This document shows positions 50,201-59,200 of a DNA stretch of 64,000 nucleotides, in pieces. Under the pieces are notes generated by a model, which was not told the origin of the DNA, ran no database searches, and saw nothing but the letters and a program-made list of their open reading frames with translations. Both the position numbers and the translations under genes were made by a program. Position 1 is the first letter of the stretch, and each line of letters opens with the position of its first letter. The stretch covers positions 1,143,501-1,207,500 of the forward strand of contig OW028583.1 of NCBI GenBank assembly GCA_932294295.1, given 5' to 3'. This DNA comes from Alitta virens (Eukaryota > Annelida > Polychaeta > Phyllodocida > Nereididae).

Positions 50201-53200
50201 CCCCTCCCAAGCAAGGGAAGATGCCTTATTTCCATAGCAACCAAACTTAAAATCAGTTGTCATAGCAACTACAATACAATACCGTTTTATTCAATTAAAT
50301 TTAACGCCTTTAAGACCGGCATTTACTGTTCCCCGATTTATCAATCTGTCATTAAATCAATTCCTCACCTTTGGCGGATAGGTCTTCCTGGGAACTGTGA
50401 CTTTGGGAACTGACGGAGTGTTTGTCGTCTGTTGTCGCGGCAACCACCGCTGGAGAAGGAGGCTGGGAATGTGGTCGAGTGATTTTTTTACCTAACAACG
50501 GAATATATAAATTTAATTATCATAGCAATCTAGAATATCCCGTGACCCAGTAAAGGATGTTAAAATTTTTGTTCCTTCCCACTGACCCTGTTGCCGTGGA
50601 CGTCGAGGCACGTTGTCACGGATACCGGCCTTAGACTCCTCCTCACTGATCTCTCTTTCAGCTTTTTTCGCCAAGTACTGCTGGAAAATTTGATCTCGTC
50701 TCGCTTTGTCGTCCGCTTTCTTCTGTTCACTTTGTTCTTGTTTAGCTCTGAATAATCAAGAGAACAAGAAATTAACGCCACAAATTCTTAAATAATGTTT
50801 TTTTTTATCATAAGTCACATGGGGAGTGCTCTATAGTACCAATGGGAGACTTTTCAGCTAACAGGGGGAGATCCATACCAGTCCTCACTGCCATTGTGAT
50901 GTCATCAATGCACTCAATGACCTGATTGTATGACATCATAAACCAAAGGCTTTAGGACCGGCACAGGGACCCTGGGACAGGCATATAGCGACCCCTGTTG
51001 ACCTGGAAATCCCACAGAGGGAGCTATCAGTAACTGTGATCCCATCTATCATCTATGTAACGGCACTCAATGAGCTCAATGTAAACTTATGTCATTAAAC
51101 AATCGTTTGGTGCAATAGGCCAACAGGGGGAGCTGCACAACGATCCTTTGTGATGTCATCAAGGCACTTATGACCTGATTGTATGATTACGTCGAAGGGA
51201 GAACTGAATTTGTGGCCCAGCTTACATGCACTTGCTGAAACAGAGCTAGACCGTTTTTATCCAGTCACGTGACGTAGTGGACTGTGACAGACCGGCTAAT
51301 TTTGAACGGCTGCTGATGGCAAACCAAACAATGCAACCTCGGTCTAAAACGAGCGCCACAGGAATCACCTGGGTCGCCCGGGGTTCATGCATCGGTTCAT
51401 AAAAAGAGTGATCCCTCTGTCAGCCAACAAAGGCCGTAAGGACAGGCGCACAGCTCCCTCTGCTGGCTGAAAAGTCCCCCATAGCTGATAGCTCCCTCTG
51501 TTGATAAAGAGTAGCTCATTTTATTTATATATTCCCGTGGATGTATCATGTCTTCAAGTGTTCTAATATTGTTAATTGTGTAATCAAAGGGCAGAAAACA
51601 AACCACAAGAGGTCACTGACACCGTAGAAGATAAATATTATTTGATGACGTCATCTATATTGTGATGTCATGCATGTAACAAATATGTAGTGACGTCATC
51701 TTATTGTATTTTTATGTACTACAGTCGTAGTGCCCCTTGTAGGCTCTGTTACTTTTTCTCCCCATCGTGCAAACATTAACTAGACTGAATACAGTCTGGA
51801 TAGCGCAGCCCTCTAAGGCAAGTTCTTGTCACTCTTGAAGATCGACTAATCAATTTACATAAGATAGGAAATTCACATCATGTTGCACATTTACGCCATC
51901 TGTTGGGATTAACAAAATACAGTCATGTGCGGTCAAAACACCGGACAGGGGCCAGTTAATCCGAAGATCCCATTTTTAACGGTGAATAGACTGACAGAGG
52001 GCGCTGCAAAGCGAAGCGGATACATTTAGCACAACAGGATGATTTCATCATCCAACAATGATGTCACTAAATAGATGACATCATCAAACAATGTTTATCC
52101 ACTTCAGCGCAAGTGACCTCTGGTGTCAAGTTGGTTAACCATTCCAGGCTCAAACATTCTAAACTAAACATTTCACGCGATTGGCAGCTCAGTTGGTATC
52201 TATGGGGTAAATGTATAACATGGTGCGGACTCCAAATCTAATCATCTCATCATTACATCTGCCTCTGATAGCTGGATGTAAGAGTTGATGCTACACTTAT
52301 TCAAACCACACAGGTCTGGTACTATCGAACAGAGAACATACCGCCATAGCATTACAGTAACTGACAGTGAAGATGTGGCTGTCAATAGCGGGCGCTAATG
52401 ACGACGACCAGGGGCAGATCCCAAACAATCTGACAAATAAAAGATGTAGATGCGGGACATGTCTATCGTGCTTGTCAGGCAGAATGTTTTGGATCCGCCC
52501 CTGGTTGTCGTTATTAACACTATTGATGGCGCAGAAATTCACTGTCAGATATTGTATATATACATGTCATACACCACAAAATAAATTAAATAAAAGTAAT
52601 ATTCATCACATCTGCAGACCTTAAATCCAAAATAAAATGATAAATAAACTCGGATAAATCAGCATATATATGACGTGAAAAGAAATGAAGATAACCAAAT
52701 ATGTAAAAGAAGAAAATGCATGATAATATCCACCCTACCGAAGTTAGTAAACATAACATTCAAAGAAAAGTATAAGTAAGGATAAAATGACTACATATAA
52801 ATGCAACAAAAGGACAGCCATTAATGCATCATGCACACAGAAAATAAATAAATAATCAAGAAAACAAAGAAAACAAACGAGCTAACGAAAATTTGCTGCT
52901 ATAAACAAGTGCAAAAACAGAAGCAAGATAATAAATCCAGGGTTTCACACCTAAACCGCAAAAATATCAAAAATTTTAGAAATTGTTTTATATTTACACG
53001 TAGATTTTTAGATTACAGACGAGAACCAAAGATCCTCTGAGGTTTACGAATTGTATTTGGACAATTTAAGTTTCAATAATTATTGAATAAAAAAAATCTA
53101 TTAGGGCTGTTCCATTTAAAAACGAAGGGGGGGGGGGTGGACCTGAAGATTTTTCAGATATCGGCTGGGGAAAACTTATATCAGGAGAGCGGGGGGGGGG

Positions 53201-56200
53201 GGGGGGGTGGTTGTCCAGTATTTTCTCAATAACTTAATGTAGAAAAAAGAGGGAGGGGGGGGGGGGTCTGTCAAAAACCAGATATCAAGGGTGGGGGAGG
53301 GGGTATAAAAATTCCAGGTCACCCCCCCCCCCCCCCCCTCCTTTTCTTAAATGGAACATCAAGCTGTTTGGACAGTTGATGGAATCAGGCCAATAAATCA
53401 ACGGCTTGCAAATAATTGATAGACAACTTTATTTATTATTTATTATTTTCAGCAAGTCATGACTGGTTGCCATGGAAACCCTGACTGCTTAGCAACGGCA
53501 ACATTGAGCAATCTGCATGCTGCAGTAAAGGACGAAACATCTTTCAGTTTTGCAAAAGTTACTTTTTAAAATCTTGCAGTTAAGAAGCATTAAATTGCAG
53601 AAAGCAATTGTGTAGGCCAATACGTTGTTAGTTAATTATCAGTTAGTCGAGCTAAATGAACTACTCATTTGGAATTGAAGCTAACATATGTTACAGAGTG
53701 TATTTGTAGTGAATTTAGTGCGTTTTCCTGACTATATTTCAGCTTGGCCTACGTGTGATGTTTTGTTTTGAAGGTTTTTCCATGTAATATTTTCAGTTTA
53801 CCTAAATTCGAAACATTGCAGAGGCATCTATATATAACACCAATTATTTTATTATCTGGAATATCAAATTTCAATATCAAGTTTGATCACGCACCATTTG
53901 CCCTCCCCTTTTTTTCTGAAGGGGGAGGGGAGAGCCAAGAAAATGTTTTAGAAAGTGTCAGTTTGGTGTGTTACATTTAAAATTTTACATTAAAATTTTT
54001 AAATTATAAATTGTTTTATCATAACATGGCCAAATGTGCCACGTGCATTTTCCATGAGAAGGATAAACGCATGGGTTTTGCCTAATTACAATCAGGCGAA
54101 AAACCATGCGTAAATTTGGCCGTGTATGAAATATCTGAAAATTGTGCCATATTGTTCAACTTCAACTTGTGTTGCAATAAACCACTTGATTATTATTATA
54201 TTATTATATGAAATTTAAGCCGTAATCATATGAAACGTTCAAGATGCACAAGTCGAGCATCATTAGACCTGGACTGAAGAATTTCGTGATTTCCAGACTT
54301 TTGTACTTTTTCTAAACGGAGACCGTTACAAAGAAATGATCATATATGTGTATTGAGACATATTTGGAGTGTGCAATCTATTGTATTTTGTAGGTGAGTT
54401 GTACACTGACCTGTGTGAGCCGACGTAACCCCTAAAAAAAGACGAAATCAACACTGGCCTATAATCGCATACAAGACAACAGCGAGAGAAACAAAGAAAT
54501 AATATTTACGCAAACAATGTCACAGAACATGTTAACGATGTAAGCTTCGTACAACAGTGAGTTACTAAACAATGACAAGCTTTTTAGCTTTTTTTTTTGG
54601 TGGTTGTGGATTTTCAAATGTGAACTGCAAATATGCATATGGATTTTGTGAATATTATGAATGTAAGCCATAGGCAAAACAATATTATGCTCATTGTTAA
54701 ATGAATTATGAATTAGATTTCGTGTTCGACGTTAAAGAATAGACATTATGTAGCAACGTGGGTTTAACCTTTTCGAGTCATTTACATAAATTTTGATTGG
54801 CATTTACGATAAATTTTTAACATTATTTTGTTGGTCATATCCTTAATTCTCCGTCTTTACTTACTTTCATAAAACGGACATAATCAAGAACTCGAGACAT
54901 TTTGCGTTGGAAGATTACAATAACCACAGCGGGTGAAAAAGACCAATGAAAAAAGTTAGAAGGAAATTCCGAATAAAAAGATGAACAAAACAAATAGACG
55001 GAAAGATTTGAATAAAAACTTTCTTTGTGGAATAAACGTGAAATAACGCCAGGTGAAAATACCAATATGAAAGTAAAGTGAAATTTGGAAAATATATTTC
55101 ACTAAAATGAATCTTAGGGTGCAGATAGTATAAGAAAGTGTCAAACTTTTAAGCACGGTGAATTAGAATAATAAAACACGTTTAACTTCATTAAACTTTA
55201 CCTTTCCATCTCAGATTTCTTTAGTCTATCTGCTTCCAATTTCGCTTTCTTTTTTTCTTGTTCTTCTCGTCTCTTTATTTGCATTTCGAGAACTTTCTGG
55301 CGTTTCTTTTCGAAGTCAATTTCATCTTGCTGCAATGCGAAGACGATAAAATATATTGGGGATAAGATCATTTCAAAATTGGTAATTCTAAGGGTCTGGG
55401 ATTCCATTTCTTTTAACAAGGAAAGAATTATTTAAATTACTCACAGTGGGCCCTTCTGCGTCAATCACAAATCTCACTGCGGGTGTGGGTTCGGGAGCCG
55501 GGCGGGGCGGTGACGTAGGTGGCGCTGCTGACATCACGTTACACGCCCTTTCTGGTTCTATAAGGTCTGATAAATCAGGAGCTGAAAAAAAAAAAGACGG
55601 ATGATGGAACATATTATACAATCGACCATCATCTCTAACTGTGAAAAGTTGCATATTTTGGATTTCTTTGACCCTAATGTGTATTTAAAGAGAGAAAACA
55701 TCGCTGGTCAGGTATATGGTAGTGGTGGGACGATGATCAACTAGAGTCACAAGTCGGTCGTTTCACGCCATTACTCAAAGCTCTTAGAAGCAAAAATATG
55801 CATTTGATTATAGTCGGAATGCATCACTAACCAGTGGGGAACAAATTCATCAGATATGTGATCCATGAATGTATAAGTTATCTTACAATATTGACTTAGA
55901 TCCGTCTTAAGTTATGATGTCGTGACGGATATTTTTACAAGACGTTCAAACCGATTATAAACTGATCATCAGTCGGTTTTCCACAACTGATGATCGGTTT
56001 GGAGAATGAAACCGACTCCCACCACTAGTATATGGGAATTCAGATAATTGATTTATCTTTTGTTGAATTCATCACAATTTGAGTAAGACAATGAATTTTG
56101 GCAACGCCGGCAAATATGAAGAATGTTACGAATACGGTGAATGTTACTAATATGGTGAATGTTACTAATATGGTATATACAGTTTTGATAATCAACTGCA

Positions 56201-59200
56201 AATTAATTTCATTCAAATCTTTGAATAAGTAACAAAAGTAACATTTATATTCACAAGAGTTACAAAAACTAAAATTAAATGCTTTACCTTCTGGCTTTGC
56301 CGTAATAGGGGGCGGTACGACCTCTTTTCTGACGGGAGAAGAAGACGATTCTTTCTTTCTAGCACTCGGTAGCTTAGGTTTGCTTTTCCGTGGTGACGGT
56401 GATTCTATCTCGAAGGAGACAAAGAAGCCTTTGTTTGCAGCGGCCGGCTGCTGAGGCGACGAGGGATTGGGGTCATCATCCCCATCATCGTGAGATTCTA
56501 TTACATCAGTCTTTTGAAAGGGTGATGATACTGCATCAGAACCGTTGGTGTCCCCTGGCGAGTGAACATGAGGCGACGAGTGGTTCATAGGACTACTAGC
56601 GCCCTCAGGTGAATGGTTAGAGTGGTCGTAAGGGTATTCTGATGACGGACTCATTTGCGCCGTTTGGGCCGTCGACATGTGCGTTTGTGCATGGGGTTGC
56701 GACGTAGCAGGGTACGCCCCGGGGGGTAAGTGGGGTGCAGCAGCACCGGGTGGAGCGACACCTGGTGGCCATTGTCCTTGATACGGGCCACCCTGATACA
56801 TACCGGGTTGCTGGTACATTGGCTGCGGATACTGCTGCATACCGACTGGATAAGTACTAGCGGGTTGACCCGGGGGCATGTACGGATGAGGGTACCCGGG
56901 TGGCATGAACGGGGGGCCGTACATTTGATTTGGGCCACCATAGGGTATCCCTGGAGTGGGGTACATAGGGGGCACTGCCATCGGTCCTGCGGCGGCAGCG
57001 GAGTTATAACCCCCCGAAGTCCTCATAGGGTCTTGGTATGACCCGTTGTAACCCCCTGACGTTCTCATCTGCCCCTCTCCCGCACCACTGGAAGACATAT
57101 CGGGGTCACCGGGATTAGTGCTCGGACTCTGATGGAACTTATCCCAACTCTTTTGACTAGGTTGTTCACCTGATGGCGACATTGTCCGTGGCTCATTAAC
57201 GAGACTTTTAATGTGATCCTGTTGTAAGGACAACCTCATAATTTCACCTTGGAGTTCATTCAGACTCGTGTTCAACCTATCTAACGACGTTCCGTACTCT
57301 CCTGACGTGGAAGTTGATTCTGCACTGGACGTACTCTCCGGTGCGGGAGGGTAATACCGTTCGTCTGACGTCGACATCAACCCTTGATACGGAGGCGGGG
57401 TAGCTTCATGACCTGCGTTGAACGACACGGGTCGTCCGTTGCTAGGAGGAGTGCTCCATTTTGACCTTCCGTGATCAAGGGGACTTCCTTCACGACCTAG
57501 TTCTAAGTTCCGTTGTCGTTCTAAGTCTCGTAATTTTTCCGCTTCTATTTCTCTCTGTCTTTCTAACTCTCTTAATCTCTCTTCTACTCTTTCTCTTTCC
57601 ACTCTTTCCTCTTCTTTCTTCTGCTCTTTCTGCCTTCTTTTCTCTTCTTTCTGTCTCATTTTCTCTTCTTCTTTCTGCCTCTTTCTTTCATCCTCTTTCT
57701 CCATAGCTCTCCTCAGTTCATCCTCTCTTTCTTGCTCCTCCCTTTCAAATTTCTCTCTTTCCTTTCTCAGCTCTTCTTCTCTTTCTTCTCTTTCTTTCTC
57801 TCTCTGTCTTTCCTCTTCTCTTCTCTGCTCTTCTTTCCTTCGTTGCTCTTCTCGTTTCGCTTCTTCTCGTCTGCAAATAATTCCATCAAATTATAACACT
57901 GCTACTACACTGTCCGGCGTACCATTGACACTGCTGGACTGAAAATGCCCCTACATTACCCGCGAGGTGGCGCAGTTACATTTATGACATCATCGAACAA
58001 GATCGTCAGTGACGTGTTTCTGATTGTTGTAATTTGTTGCTTCATTAAATAGGGGATTTTCACGAAAAGTTCACTATATTTCCACCAGGTGGCTACGACA
58101 GAATACTGCAATTCTATTGGCTGAAAAAGTTCCCGCCCTTGATTGTGATTGGCTGAAGCAAAGTGCATACGAGCAGCAGTTTTTTTAGTGCATTTTAATT
58201 TGACATCTTATCATTCAATTGATTTCTGAGTTTTCCCTACGAAAATTATATTTATGGAATCAGCTAGTTATGACCTACTATGTCTGGAAAGCAAAACGAG
58301 TAATAAGAAGGGATGAAAGACTTATGTCCAGCTGAATTCAGGGATCTTTAGTGAAAAGACTTTTATTCCCAATCTTAATCCTATGGGAGATTTTTGGAAC
58401 TGACCAAACGCAGGCAAAAAATTATCTGACAACAATAACGATATGAAATTCAGTTATTGGAGCAGGTAAGCTGCAGAATGGTGGTTTATTTGTCTCTATA
58501 GGCCTTATAGTTGCTGAGAAATCGACGAAAAAAAGTGTCTCTGAGACTCGACAGAGTGTAGTTGCAACCGTGTAGCATCCTACCAGCTTTCATCACTGTC
58601 TTAAATGCTTTTATGAGATATCAAATGCGGGCAGTTTAAAAATAATATGCCCACGTACCTCTTTTCTTCCAATTTCTTCCGTTCTTCATCTTCCTTTCTC
58701 TTCCTTTCAGCATCTTTCTGATGTTGTGCTTCGGCTGCGGCCTCCATATTTGGTTCTCCTTCACTACCATCGTCTTTCTTCGTAATCACCTGAAAATAAT
58801 GTGAGTAATCATTGATTACAAGAAGTTTACCATATTATATTATTTTGGAAAACCTGTGTTATGGCAGTATTTGGTCCTAAACTTAAGAAGATGTAAACTT
58901 TGTTAAGTTTCTTACAAAGACAAATAAACAAATTGGAATGTCTAATATAAATATGAAAGTGAGGTTTCTGCATACTACAACAAAACAGTTTGTTCAAAAT
59001 ATTCTTTTTATTTCTAACATGAGGTGCCATGACCTAGTGGTTAACTCATTGCTCCACAGGTGTAAATGGGTACTTGGCTACACGCAGAGATGGCTGCTTG
59101 ACCCAAAAAGCACTTAACAGGCTGCACGCTGGGCGTAAGCTCCCCAGGGAGCTAAGAAAGGCTCAAGTTTGATCAAGCCTGCCTAAGGTGCAATTTTGAT

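Noticed and set aside
56040..56287. Extension of the large CAMSAP frame by some 80 codons
   Set aside because: Beyond a good donor (56288) whose phase fits the next exon; the extra residues are hydrophobic low-complexity intron sequence (repeated TILVTFTI-type).
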